Shown here one piece after another: positions 9,106-17,905 of a DNA stretch of 54,390 nt; position 1 is the first letter of the stretch; each line of letters begins with the position of its first letter. Under the pieces are notes generated by a model. The model had not been told where the DNA came from and ran no database searches. It worked only from the letters and a program-made list of their open reading frames with translations. Made by a program: the position numbers and the translations under genes. This DNA comes from Candidatus Kuenenia stuttgartensis (GTDB lineage: Bacteria; Planctomycetota; Planctomycetia; Planctomycetales; Planctomycetaceae): contig CAMAVB010000016.1 of the NCBI GenBank assembly GCA_945861465.1, positions 1 through 54,390 on the forward strand. The letters run 5' to 3'.

Positions 9106-10719
9106 TCACCGATTTGTCGGGAGGCTGACGGAGCCCATGGGATACACATCAATGACGCCCGGCAGGAACATCACCTTGCCGCCGATTGCGGATTGAATCA
9201 CGGGAGACTCGAGAGTGATCTGATAGCCGTTGCCAGTGGCCGATCCAATCTGGATTCCACTCGCTTCGCGGTGTGCCTGCACGCGATACCAACGTGCATT
9301 TGTGACGTCCAGCAGGTAGCCGGATCTTTTTAATGCAGGCTCAATCACGTCCCCTTGTTCATTCAATCCGCCGTCCAGAAAAACATTGAGTGTATAAGAG
9401 CCCTTGACAAATCCAGCGGTGTAGAGGCGCTCGTCGTCCGGTGTGACCGATTTGTTATGAGTGACGACAACATCAACTCCTCGTGCCTGTCCGTCGGAAC
9501 CGCGCCGGACAGTCAAAAGCCAGTTGTAATCATGAGTTCGAGATGACTGAAGTAAAACACGCCCCACCACATAGCTACCTGTCGTGGCGTCGTAAAACTG
9601 GGCTGGCAGCAATCGCTCGTTTCCTGCGATTCCGTCCACAATGCCGTTCATGTTCAGGTCTTCACCGGGGTCCATCGAACCATTAAAATTGATGTCTTCG
9701 GTCCAGACGGCGATGTTGGAGCCGCCAATCGCGATGAGCGGCAGCGAAACGCTGAATCTGCCATCGACTGAGAATACGACAATCCGGCAGACGTCAGGGT
9801 CTGGGATGATCTGAGTTCCGGCGTTCCGAGGCACATAATTTGTTGCGGTCTGTACATCGGTGAGATCAAGATCGTCCGGCAGCTTTAGTCCGACCACGCG
9901 CCCCGCTGTACTGGTCGTTAACATTCCATCGTCCAACACAAACTGTTCGGCTATCGTATCGACTTTCGTTTCCCAACCATCACCCAACTTAGACAGCGAC
10001 GATCCAAGCAATTGCAGCGATCTCGCCTGGCCAGGCGCAGTCACAGGATCGGGATCGAGCCCATTACCACCCCATGTGCCCATCGTCGCCGTACGGATGC
10101 CGCCGTCATAACGCGGCAGCACGTCAAAGGGCTCAGGCGTGCCATTATTGTCTGAATCGATATTGCCGAACCAGTCGCAAAGTCCTCTCAACGTGGGATC
10201 ATTGCGCCCGATGGCAGGATCATTCAGGGTCGGATTGCTGGACCACGTAGCTCCTGGCGCTGCCGCGATTTCAAAATATCCTGCAGGATCAACGATGTAA
10301 CGTTGTTCTGTTTTGTTCCAGATGTGTTCATCCAGATTTCCATCACCATCCGGGTCAAACAGGAGTTCCTTACGCATCTGTACGAGTGCTTTGGCGTTGG
10401 TCATGAGGATTGCGGCGTTCGTCAGCTGAGTCGCCTGGACTGATCGCAAGACAGAAATCGGAAACAGCACTGCAACCGACGACACACCGATGCTCATGAT
10501 CAGCATCGACATCAGCACTTCTGTCATTGTGACACCGCGGCGAAACGCACCGACCCCCCCATCCGGCCTTCGGCCACCTTCTCCCCCTGGGAGGGGGAGA
10601 AGGGACGTGGCAGCATGATTTTGTGTAGTGTTGTTTTTGCTTTTTGCAGCTGTCCCCTCGACCCCGTTTCGGGGGGAGAGGGTTAGGGTGCGGGGGCTTT
10701 TTGCAAGCAATCGTTTCAT
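9106..10719 (-). CDS. GspI/PilV-like pseudopilin with repeat-derived leader (537 aa)
   Basis: The pilin signal lies unusually deep: R60-R61-G62 precede VTMTEVLMSMLIMSIGVSSV, giving Glu at +5 (E67). The upstream residues read SPRTLTLSPRNGVEGT and SLLPLPGGEGGRRPDGG, which are in-frame translations of palindromes A and B. The ATG at 10719 overlaps the TGA of the preceding H-like gene (ATGA), as expected for translational coupling, and no ATG, GTG or TTG lies in frame between the repeats and the pilin helix. So either a leader of about 62 residues is made and cleaved, or the insertion impairs the gene. The MTEVLMSM..MSIGV helix is typical of the GspI/PilV group; the mature part is far larger than the usual 120 residues and carries acidic loops such as EDINFNGSMDPGEDLNMNG (positions approximate). 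Confidence 0.78.
   Translation of the reverse strand: MKRLLAKSPRTLTLSPRNGVEGTAAKSKNNTTQNHAATSLLPLPGGEGGRRPDGGVGAFRRGVTMTEVLMSMLIMSIGVSSVAVLFPISVLRSVQATQLTNAAILMTNAKALVQMRKELLFDPDGDGNLDEHIWNKTEQRYIVDPAGYFEIAAAPGATWSSNPTLNDPAIGRNDPTLRGLCDWFGNIDSDNNGTPEPFDVLPRYDGGIRTATMGTWGGNGLDPDPVTAPGQARSLQLLGSSLSKLGDGWETKVDTIAEQFVLDDGMLTTSTAGRVVGLKLPDDLDLTDVQTATNYVPRNAGTQIIPDPDVCRIVVFSVDGRFSVSLPLIAIGGSNIAVWTEDINFNGSMDPGEDLNMNGIVDGIAGNERLLPAQFYDATTGSYVVGRVLLQSSRTHDYNWLLTVRRGSDGQARGVDVVVTHNKSVTPDDERLYTAGFVKGSYTLNVFLDGGLNEQGDVIEPALKRSGYLLDVTNARWYRVQAHREASGIQIGSATGNGYQITLESPVIQSAIGGKVMFLPGVIDVYPMGSVSLPTNR
10550..10700. repeat. Palindromes B and A inside the I-like coding frame
   Basis: B (about 10550-10607) and A (about 10651-10700) lie within the 5' part of the I-like pseudopilin gene, both in frame without stops. 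They encode residues about 8-25 and 38-57 of that product. Confidence 0.85.
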
Positions 10720-11969
10720 TTCCCAGTCTCCCCGGTCTCGGAAAACCGGAATGGATCGTCTTCGTTGCCATCAGAGTCAGCGTCGTTCACGTAAACCTGA
10801 CTTGACGACACGGCACCAGTCTGCGTAAAGATTGTCACAATTCGGCGATCACGGACAAGGTACGGCTCGGTGTCGTAATCCGGTAGCCAGGCAGCATTCG
10901 CCGTGAAGATTTCATTGGTCGGAACAAAATAGCCGCCAGCCTGCAGCTGTTGATTGAAAGTCAGAACCTTCCCCATCGGATGCACTTCCCCATTGGCAGA
11001 TAATTGCAATTTGTCTGCGGCTGTGAATCCCGGAGGCAGAGGCGAAAAAGGGACCAGGTCGTTGACGTACTCGTCTTTCAACGTCAGTGAATCCACATTG
11101 TCACAAATATAGAAATGCACGACACCGCCTGCTGCAGCACCGCCAATGACGGTTCCGCGTGGAGAGAACACCACATCCATAAACTGCGAGTATTGAAAGT
11201 TACCCGTACCTGCAGAGCCGACGGCGAATGAAGGTCGCCAGCTGGGTGGAAGCTTTGAGCCGTCAAGATCGATAATCGTATCGGCCGGCAGCTTCACGGG
11301 GTCCATTGGCAGAATTCGTGGGGGAAGTTCCAGTTCGTAATCTTCCGGACCACCGCTGTCGAAAGCACGAACCGAATCGACGTTGGTGTCGCCCGGATCT
11401 GCATAGGGCACCTGCAGCACGAGGTACTGTGTTGCCGGGGGGGCAGCGGTAATGTCAATGAGCTGTGTGGATATCGTGTACCACGTTCCTGCCGTGCCTT
11501 TTGGAATCCGCACTCGCAGGCCATCAAATAACAGTCCGCGGCGTTTCAGCTCCCACCAGTGTGTTCCGGCCCCGGCGACAATCGTCACATTCGGTGAATC
11601 GGCGACATTATTGGGGTTACCCACGGGCAGCAGGTCCGGTCGCTGAAGTTGAATTGAACCTTTGTCCCACGACTCTGCTGGATCGATATAAACCATCGAA
11701 GTCACGGCACGATAATTGTCCGCATCGACGAAGAACCGCACTCCTCGTGCTTCTTTGGCATAAATGGCCCGATCCCGAGCACCTGACAACATCGACTGCA
11801 CGTGCAGTGCGGCACTGACGACTCTTTCCGAATCGCGTGAGAAATTCACCGCCATCACAGTCATGGTCAGCAGGATGGCCATGATCGAAACGACGATCAA
11901 TAATTCAAGCAGCGTAAAGCCTGCACGATGAGTGACCACTTCTGTTGAAGAGGAACGAGAAGTCTTCAT
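10716..11969 (-). CDS. GspH-like pseudopilin (417 aa)
   Basis: The leader ends R-A-G and is followed by FTLLELLIVVSIMAILLTMTVMAV, a canonical prepilin helix with Glu at +5. The following SFSRDSERVVSAALHVQSMLSGARDRAIYAKEARGV-type region, in which an Ala-rich helix is followed by R-D-R-A and R-G-V-R-F, matches the start of the GspH/FimT globular domain as I know it. The gene begins 2 bp after the stop of the gene above it in the operon and its stop overlaps the start of the I-like gene. GspH is usually about 170 residues, so the C-terminal two thirds is additional. Likely a minor pseudopilin; assignment to H rests on position and that motif. Confidence 0.78.
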   Translation of the reverse strand: MKTSRSSSTEVVTHRAGFTLLELLIVVSIMAILLTMTVMAVNFSRDSERVVSAALHVQSMLSGARDRAIYAKEARGVRFFVDADNYRAVTSMVYIDPAESWDKGSIQLQRPDLLPVGNPNNVADSPNVTIVAGAGTHWWELKRRGLLFDGLRVRIPKGTAGTWYTISTQLIDITAAPPATQYLVLQVPYADPGDTNVDSVRAFDSGGPEDYELELPPRILPMDPVKLPADTIIDLDGSKLPPSWRPSFAVGSAGTGNFQYSQFMDVVFSPRGTVIGGAAAGGVVHFYICDNVDSLTLKDEYVNDLVPFSPLPPGFTAADKLQLSANGEVHPMGKVLTFNQQLQAGGYFVPTNEIFTANAAWLPDYDTEPYLVRDRRIVTIFTQTGAVSSSQVYVNDADSDGNEDDPFRFSETGETGK

Positions 11970-11971
11970 GC

Positions 11972-13282
11972 TTATCGTCCTCCCGCTCGTTTGTTGCGGT
12001 TTGTGACATTATCCGCAATCACGTCCTGCATCAGTGCCAGATCGGATGCTTCGCGAGGTGTGGCGTTGCCGTTCAGATTGTCGTTGTACTGAGCCAGGTT
12101 TCCGAACCTTGGTACGGTCGGATCAACGTCGTTCGGCTCAAAGAGACCTAATTGACCGTCTTTCCCGGCAGAAGCAATCAGCGGAGAATGAAAAGTGTCC
12201 GGTGTGTGATATTTTGTTTCATTGAATTCCCTGCGGAAGAACGGCATTCCGTTCACACCGTTCAGACGTTCGAGTTCAAAATACAGAATTCCCACGGGAT
12301 CGTCCGGATCTGTCAAAAGCAAATCTCGGGGCAACGCTCCATTTGGAAGCAGACCGGGCGCAGGTGGCAAGCCCTTCAACAGGATACTCGCGACCTGTCG
12401 TTCCAGTGGTGCAACCTGACGCTGACCAACGGTCGTATCTGGAACGCCGTCATTATTCGTATCGACGGTAATCACCACGTCTGTTGCATCATTTGGATCG
12501 GTCAGCACTGGCTGAAACGGTACTGGGGGATGTGTATCAATGAGCCGGGTTGGCCAGCGATAGAATCGAAGCGGCTGTTGCCATGCATCTACAAATTCCG
12601 GCAGACCGTCACCGTCTGTATCCCGGACTTCCGCGTTTGTGAAACGATCCGAATCAACTGCGGCTGAACCGTAGCTCGTGGAATAAACCAGAGTGTAATA
12701 AAGCAACTCGGCACTTTCGGTAACCGGGTCGTGTTTCGCCCAGTTCGATGCAACTGCAGCGACAATCACTGGATCATCCAACGGTGTCGTTGCTGGCAAT
12801 CCGAGAGCCGTTCTGGCCGTGGGTGCAGCCGATGCGAAATAAATTGAATCAGGAAGGCCCGTGACATACGTCCCGGGATCGCCAAAAAGGAGTCGTTCTT
12901 CCATCCGCTGCGGAAATTCAAACCTGAACAAAGCCTTCTTTGCCAGGATTTCCACGGCTTCGTCAGTGACACCGAAAATCCCATCGCTCTGGTCGCCATC
13001 TACGTTTGGGTCGGCGAGAAGTTTTCGCATCGCTACGATCGTCGTTTGTTTACGGCTGCCCTTAAATGCCCGGTCGAACGCATCAATCCGCTGCTCCAGT
13101 AATCGAAACGTCTTCTGGATCGTGGCGGACGTTGCTTCGACTTCTGCCGTTGTCAGGAATCCGCTCATGACGACCAGCGACAGCGTCATGAGTGTTGCGA
13201 TCATGGCAATGACAATCAGCAGTTCCAGCAGCGTAAAGCCCCTGTGTTTTATGTTGTTGTGTTGATGTTTGTTCATGGTCAA
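11972..13282 (-). CDS. Prepilin-type pseudopilin, G/H-like (436 aa)
   Basis: H-R-G precedes FTLLELLIVIAMIATLMTLSL, a standard prepilin cleavage site with Glu at +5. The amphipathic extension TTAEVEATSATIQKTFRLLEQR continues the helix as in major pseudopilins, and the soluble part has segments such as DTDGDGLPEFVDAW that look like a Ca-binding loop followed by the D-A-W-Q-Q-P-L motif of GspG-type pilins (D-x-W-G-x-P in GspG). It is the second large pilin after the platform gene. Which subunit it represents is uncertain, since the locus has one more pilin than a standard G-to-K set. The initial residues MTMNKH allow a start at ATG 13282 or six bases later. Confidence 0.78.
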   Translation of the reverse strand: MTMNKHQHNNIKHRGFTLLELLIVIAMIATLMTLSLVVMSGFLTTAEVEATSATIQKTFRLLEQRIDAFDRAFKGSRKQTTIVAMRKLLADPNVDGDQSDGIFGVTDEAVEILAKKALFRFEFPQRMEERLLFGDPGTYVTGLPDSIYFASAAPTARTALGLPATTPLDDPVIVAAVASNWAKHDPVTESAELLYYTLVYSTSYGSAAVDSDRFTNAEVRDTDGDGLPEFVDAWQQPLRFYRWPTRLIDTHPPVPFQPVLTDPNDATDVVITVDTNNDGVPDTTVGQRQVAPLERQVASILLKGLPPAPGLLPNGALPRDLLLTDPDDPVGILYFELERLNGVNGMPFFRREFNETKYHTPDTFHSPLIASAGKDGQLGLFEPNDVDPTVPRFGNLAQYNDNLNGNATPREASDLALMQDVIADNVTNRNKRAGGR

Positions 13283-13322
13283 CCAAACGTACAGATAAAA
13301 TCAATCAAGAGAGAAATGCGTG

Positions 13323-14225
13323 CTATCGCTTCAGAGTCCCACCGGAAAAATTGGTAATGTTGTCAGCCTCAATAGCTCTTGCCGCGGTAAGCTCTTTACC
13401 ATCGGTGTAAACCCCGCCGACGCCGTACTGCTTGTCGAGACCAGGCGAAATGATCTGATATCCCTGGTTTCGCAGAGGGGTCTTGCCGTCGGCACCCAGA
13501 TAAATCGACGTCATGTCCAGCGAATTTGTCATTCCACCATGCACGTCGAAGTCATCCCATGCGGTCGCGGAGTTTGTCTTGTCGTAGCTCTTGCCCTGGC
13601 TTGAGAAGAAGAGATATGGCGTGGACTGATCCGGCAGGGAGTCAATCAACTCACGAGCCCCGTCTCCATCGAGATCGGTCAGGCGATCGGTAGAAAAGTT
13701 CTCAAAGAATGGGATGTCGCGGTTCTGCGGATAGACGGCCCATGGATACTGCGAGTTGTTCGCAAATCCGATCAGCTGTGGTGGTCCGGTCGGGTTGGCG
13801 TTCACGCCACCGAGAAAAAACACCAAGCACTCCGCGCCGTTCAAATAGACCGGAGCTGCAGGGTAAGACCCTGCCACTCCTGCTGCCGTGCTGCCGAGAC
13901 CGCCACAGGTTGAAAAATCAAACTGATCCCAGATGCGGAGTATTTTCTGACGGTCAGTTGCCGTCCAACTGGCAGCGTTGATCGGAATTGTCAAACTGCT
14001 TGGTGGCAAACACTTGAACCGATTTTCAAACGATACCACGGCCTGATCCAACTGAGTGATCTCCGTTGAAACGGCAGTGATGCGAGCTGAGAGTCGCGCC
14101 CCGTTCAGAGCGGGCAGAATCAATGCCATCAGGATCCCGATGATCACGATCACGACGAGCAGCTCGATGAGGGAGAAGCCGTGGCGGGCGGCGTGGAGGG
14201 GATTGGTTTTGGAGTTACGTTTCAT
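13323..14225 (-). CDS. GspG-like major pseudopilin (300 aa)
   Basis: R-H-G precedes [24 protein letters not shown], the classic prepilin/GspG helix with Glu at +5 and the I-G-I-L-x-A-L-I-L-P signature. A helix with R-L-S-A-R-I-T-A-V-S-T-E-I follows, as in GspG. It is the first pilin downstream of the platform gene, the place of gspG. I set the start at ATG 14225 (MKRNSKTN), giving a short basic leader; open frame extends up to 14315, but that part consists of the AAATTTGAGATTT-type junction repeat. At 300 residues it is about twice a typical GspG. Confidence 0.8.
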   Translation of the reverse strand: MKRNSKTNPLHAARHGFSLIELLVVIVIIGILMALILPALNGARLSARITAVSTEITQLDQAVVSFENRFKCLPPSSLTIPINAASWTATDRQKILRIWDQFDFSTCGGLGSTAAGVAGSYPAAPVYLNGAECLVFFLGGVNANPTGPPQLIGFANNSQYPWAVYPQNRDIPFFENFSTDRLTDLDGDGARELIDSLPDQSTPYLFFSSQGKSYDKTNSATAWDDFDVHGGMTNSLDMTSIYLGADGKTPLRNQGYQIISPGLDKQYGVGGVYTDGKELTAARAIEADNITNFSGGTLKR

Positions 14226-14319
14226 GGAATGGAGTCTCAGTGAGAGGGTGTTCATTTTTTGGTTTTCAGTGTTCAGCCAATCACAGGATTTCAAATTTGA
14301 GATTTGAAATTTCAAATAC

Positions 14320-15570
14320 TTATGCCAGGTCGTTCAGCAGTTGGATCAGCGGCATGAACAACGCGATCACGATGAAGCCGACGATCAGACCGAGCACGAC
14401 GACCATGATTGGTTCAAGCAGACTCACAAGACTTTCGACTCGTACTTCCACTTCTTCATCATACACGTCGGCAACTTTGTAGAGCATGTCGTCCAGTGCT
14501 CCTGTTTCTTCCCCGACGTCCACCATGTTGACCACCATTTCATCTACGATTTTGGATTCTCGCAACGGCACGGAGATGGTTTCCCCTTCACGGATGGCCG
14601 AATAGATATTGTCAAAGGCTCGCACGAATACGGCATTGCCTGCTGTATCACGGGCAATCAAAAGTCCTTCCAGAATCGGTACACCCGAAGCAATCAATGT
14701 CCCGAGCGTGCGCGTGACTCGGGCAATCGTGCCGATGTGCAAAATCTTGCCTATCAGCGGGATACGTAACGAAAGCCAATCGACCACGTACTGCCCGGTT
14801 TTATTCTTTTTGACGATCTTAATAAACAGCCAGAACGAAATCGGCCCGATAAACAGCATAAACCAGTAGCCAGCAACCCAATCCGAAATGGCGATCAGCA
14901 ACATTGTTGGAGCCGGCAACTCGACGCCGAAACCAATGAAGATTTCTTTGAACTTCGGAATGATGAAAATCATGATGCACGACACAATCGTGACGGCCAC
15001 CGTGATCACAGCTCCCGGATAAATCATGGCTCCGGTGATTTTTCGTTTGAGCGACTGAGCCTTTTCCTTGAATTCCGCCAGACGCTGCAGGATCACCTCC
15101 AGCGCACCGCCAGCTTCCCCGGCTTTCACCATGTTGACGTACAGGTTGTCGAAGGCTTTCGGCTGCTTGCCCATCGCTTCCGACAGCGTGTTACCTCCTT
15201 CGATGTCTTCAATCACGTCCATGAGAGCATTCTTCAACGCTCCCGGTCTGCATTGCCCTTCCAGAATTCGCAGACTGCGAAGCACCGGAAGGCCGGCGTC
15301 CTGCAGCGTTGAAAGCTGGCGGGTGAACGTACAGAGCAGTTTGGGTTTGACGCCACCGATGGTAAACGTCTTGCCTTTCTTAGCCCCCTTGGCAGCCCCC
15401 TTGGCACCCTTTTTTGTTTCTTTTTTCTTCCGGTCTTTTTCCCGGATCTTTGTAACGTAAAACCCCTTCTCCCGAATCATCGTCTGGGCTTCGGCTTCTG
15501 AAGGGGCCTCTATGGTGTCCTTCACCTCAAGCCCTGAGCTGTCCATTGCTTCATATGCAAAGGTTGGCAT
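14320..15570 (-). CDS. GspF/PilC inner-membrane platform protein (416 aa)
   Basis: A full-length GspF/PilC protein, the polytopic inner-membrane platform that couples the ATPase to pilin assembly. It opens with the family's MPTFAYEAMDSSG strand, has two GspF domains (about 75-200 and 275-400), and membrane segments near 175-200, 225-250 and at the C-terminus (VVLGLIVGFIVIALFMPL). The GEAGG(A)LE and GEETGALDDML motifs are the family's repeated GExxGxL signature. A Lys-rich low-complexity insert (about 43-67, with repeated K-G-A) lies between the N-terminal strand domain and the first GspF domain, which is unusual. The G-like gene starts about 95 bp downstream of its stop. Confidence 0.93.
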   Translation of the reverse strand: MPTFAYEAMDSSGLEVKDTIEAPSEAEAQTMIREKGFYVTKIREKDRKKKETKKGAKGAAKGAKKGKTFTIGGVKPKLLCTFTRQLSTLQDAGLPVLRSLRILEGQCRPGALKNALMDVIEDIEGGNTLSEAMGKQPKAFDNLYVNMVKAGEAGGALEVILQRLAEFKEKAQSLKRKITGAMIYPGAVITVAVTIVSCIMIFIIPKFKEIFIGFGVELPAPTMLLIAISDWVAGYWFMLFIGPISFWLFIKIVKKNKTGQYVVDWLSLRIPLIGKILHIGTIARVTRTLGTLIASGVPILEGLLIARDTAGNAVFVRAFDNIYSAIREGETISVPLRESKIVDEMVVNMVDVGEETGALDDMLYKVADVYDEEVEVRVESLVSLLEPIMVVVLGLIVGFIVIALFMPLIQLLNDLA

Positions 15571-16055
15571 TGCCGATTTCTCCAGAAAGTTTCGGTGGCG
15601 ACTGAAGTTACGCCTTCAGTCAAAATTGACCTGGCCGAAACCTGGATGCGCTGATTCGGGCTCTCGCCCATTTCACAGCTCATCAGGAGTCAGCCGCAAA
15701 GTTCATGCCGTTGAGATTTTAAGGCTCGAAGGCGTTGGTTACACAGTAGTTTACAGTGATTTTTTCAAACGTCACGATCAGTTTGCACATTCGGTGCAGC
15801 GAATTACTGTAGCGAAATAATACAGAGAAAAGTTTTCGGTATTCAGTTTTCAGCGGGACGAGAACTGCGTAGCGAAGGGAGGTCAAAAAACTTTCGGTAA
15901 GAAAAGTGGATTTTTCCGTGTATATCAGTGTATTCCGTGGTTCAACACTGCAGCTCAAACACTCCTTGTCTCAGCCTGAATCAAATGCAATTTGTTTGCG
16001 ATCTTTTGCGGCAATTCGTCCGCCGGATGATCTCGACTCGGAGAGTCAAGCTACG
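15571..16055. other. Gene-free gap between platform and ATPase genes
   Basis: 485 bp with no convincing reading frame on either strand. It contains a degraded TTTTCGGTATTCAGTTTTCAG stretch (about 15832-15855) of the same kind as the TTCAGTGTTCAG repeats at 17765-17903. Nothing else is recognised. Confidence 0.6.
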
Positions 16056-17762
16056 CTAGGACACGTCTTCGATGACAGTTTCTCTGACAACTTCGTCAAT
16101 TGTGGTCTGGCCGTCGAAAATCAGTTTCAATCCGGATTCACGGAGAGTTGTCATGCCTTGCTGGCGGGCGATACTCCGCAAGTCGTCGCCGGAGGCTTCG
16201 GCCGCGATCGCGTCGCGCAGTTCATCCGACATGATCATCAATTCGTAAATCCCGACACGGCCTTTATAGCCTGAGTTGTTGCAACGCGCACAGCCTTTGC
16301 CGTAATAGAACTTGTATTTGCGGGCGGTGTCGAGCGGCAATTGCAGCTCCATCAACAGTTCATCGGATGGTGCAAACTGAGTTCGGCATTCGCTGCAGAT
16401 GCGCCGCACGAGTCGTTGAGCCAGAATGGCTTCGACCGTTGCCGTGATCAGAAACGCAGGGACTCCCATGTCGCGAAGTCGCGTAATGGCTGATGGAGCG
16501 TCGTTCGTGTGCAGTGTGCTGAACACGAGGTGCCCCGTGAGTGAACTCTGCACGGCGATTTCCGCCGTCTCGTAGTCTCGAATTTCCCCTACCAGAATCT
16601 TGTCAGGATCGTGACGCAGCACCGCGCGCAGTACGTTTGCGAAGGTGACACCGACATCGGGATTGACCGGAATCTGAATGATGCCCTCGATATCGTATTC
16701 GATCGGGTCTTCGCTCGTGATGATCTTGGTTTCGGTGTCGTTGAGTTCGTTGAGGGCAGAATAGAGCGTAGTTGTTTTTCCGCTTCCCGTAGGACCGGTG
16801 ACAAGCACGATACCGTTCGGTCGCTTCAGAATATGACGAAACTTGGCCAGAAGGACTGCGTCCATGCCGATCTTATTGAGGTCCAGGGCCACTACGGTTC
16901 GGTCCAGAATTCGCATGACCACCGCTTCGCCGAACAGCGTCGGCAACACGCTCACACGCAGGTCCACGCTGCTCCCGCCGACGTTCAGTTCAATGCGTCC
17001 GTCCTGGGGCAGTCGGCGTTCAGCGATGTCCAGATTGGCCATGACCTTAATACGACTGACGATCGCGTTGGCAAGGTGGCGGGGTGGCGGTACCATTTCG
17101 TACAGCACGCCGTCGGCTTTGACGCGAATCTTGAATTCGTCTTCGAACGGTTCAAAATGGATGTCGCTGGCCTGATCGCGAATGGCGAGCAGCATGACCA
17201 TGTTGAGCAGCTTCTTAATAGGCTGTGCGTCCGACATTTCCGAAGCCGAGGCAAGGTCATAGCCGTGGGCGCGTTTTTCCACGTCTTCGTCCGACGTCAT
17301 CTGCTCGATGACGTCTTCGATGCTCTCTTCGCGGTCGGCGTAGTAGCGGGCGATTGCCGCTTCGACCTCCGGACCAGAAGACACGGCACCTCGGATTTCA
17401 TGGCCCAGGAAGTTGCGCAGGTCGTCCAGGGCTCCGACGTTCTGCGGGTCGGCCATCGCAACGGTCAACACGTTGTTTTTCAACGAGACCGGCATGATGC
17501 GGTAAATTTCGGCCATCGTCTGGGGAACCAGTTCCAGCACGTTCGACTGAATGTTGGTTTCTTCCAGATTGACGACCGGCATGCCCCATTGCTCGGCAAG
17601 GGCTTCGGTCACCTGAGCCTGTTTGACCAGCCCCATTCGGGCTGCGACCTGTCCCAGGACCGTGCCGGGACTTTGCTTCTGGTTTTCCAGAATGTCCCAG
17701 AGCTGGTCGTCATTGATGTAGCCGAGATCGACGAGGATCTGTCCGAGTTTGCGTTGAGCCAT
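16056..17762 (-). CDS. GspE/PilB-type assembly ATPase (568 aa)
   Basis: A complete type II secretion/type IV pilus assembly ATPase. The N-terminal MshEN-type domain (about 5-150) starts with GQILVDLGYINDDQLWDIL. The core has Walker A GPTGSGKTTT, the Asp box ITSEDPIEYDI, Walker B ILVGEIRD and the His box LVFSTLHTNDA. A four-Cys zinc-binding loop follows (R-I-C-S-E-C, then G-C-A-R-C), characteristic of GspE and PilB. It hydrolyses ATP at the cytoplasmic face to drive pilin polymerisation through the adjacent GspF/PilC protein. It is one of two such ATPases in the locus; which one powers this pseudopilus cannot be told from sequence. Confidence 0.93.
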   Translation of the reverse strand: MAQRKLGQILVDLGYINDDQLWDILENQKQSPGTVLGQVAARMGLVKQAQVTEALAEQWGMPVVNLEETNIQSNVLELVPQTMAEIYRIMPVSLKNNVLTVAMADPQNVGALDDLRNFLGHEIRGAVSSGPEVEAAIARYYADREESIEDVIEQMTSDEDVEKRAHGYDLASASEMSDAQPIKKLLNMVMLLAIRDQASDIHFEPFEDEFKIRVKADGVLYEMVPPPRHLANAIVSRIKVMANLDIAERRLPQDGRIELNVGGSSVDLRVSVLPTLFGEAVVMRILDRTVVALDLNKIGMDAVLLAKFRHILKRPNGIVLVTGPTGSGKTTTLYSALNELNDTETKIITSEDPIEYDIEGIIQIPVNPDVGVTFANVLRAVLRHDPDKILVGEIRDYETAEIAVQSSLTGHLVFSTLHTNDAPSAITRLRDMGVPAFLITATVEAILAQRLVRRICSECRTQFAPSDELLMELQLPLDTARKYKFYYGKGCARCNNSGYKGRVGIYELMIMSDELRDAIAAEASGDDLRSIARQQGMTTLRESGLKLIFDGQTTIDEVVRETVIEDVS

Positions 17763-17764
17763 GA

Positions 17765-17903
17765 GAGAGTTTTCAGTGTTCAGTGTTCAGTTGGCAGCGT
17801 TCAGTTGACAGATTTGAGATTTGAGATTTGAGATTTCGGATTTCAGTTTGCAGGCTGTCCTTTCCGCTGAACACTGAAAACTGAACACTGAAAACTCTCT
17901 CTC
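17765..17903. repeat. Imperfect palindrome of TTCAGTGTTCAG repeats
   Basis: The gap between the PilT-like and GspE-like genes is one large imperfect inverted repeat. GAGAGTTTTCAGTGTTCAG at the left pairs with CTGAACACTGAAAACTCTC at the right, each arm holding a direct repeat of the TTCAGTG unit. The centre has a GATTTGA heptamer repeated three to four times (about 17814-17842). Related stretches occur at 14262-14315, 19039-19100 and 34349-34385. Confidence 0.75.
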
Positions 17904-17905
17904 TC

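Noticed and set aside
14225-14315. Upstream extension of the G-like pilin by 30 codons
   Set aside because: The added part is the AAATTTGAGATTT junction repeat; the start at 14225 gives a normal short basic leader.
16611-17831. Long open frame (406 codons) opposite the GspE-like gene
   Set aside because: It is the antisense shadow of a clear ATPase gene and its product shows low-complexity composition.
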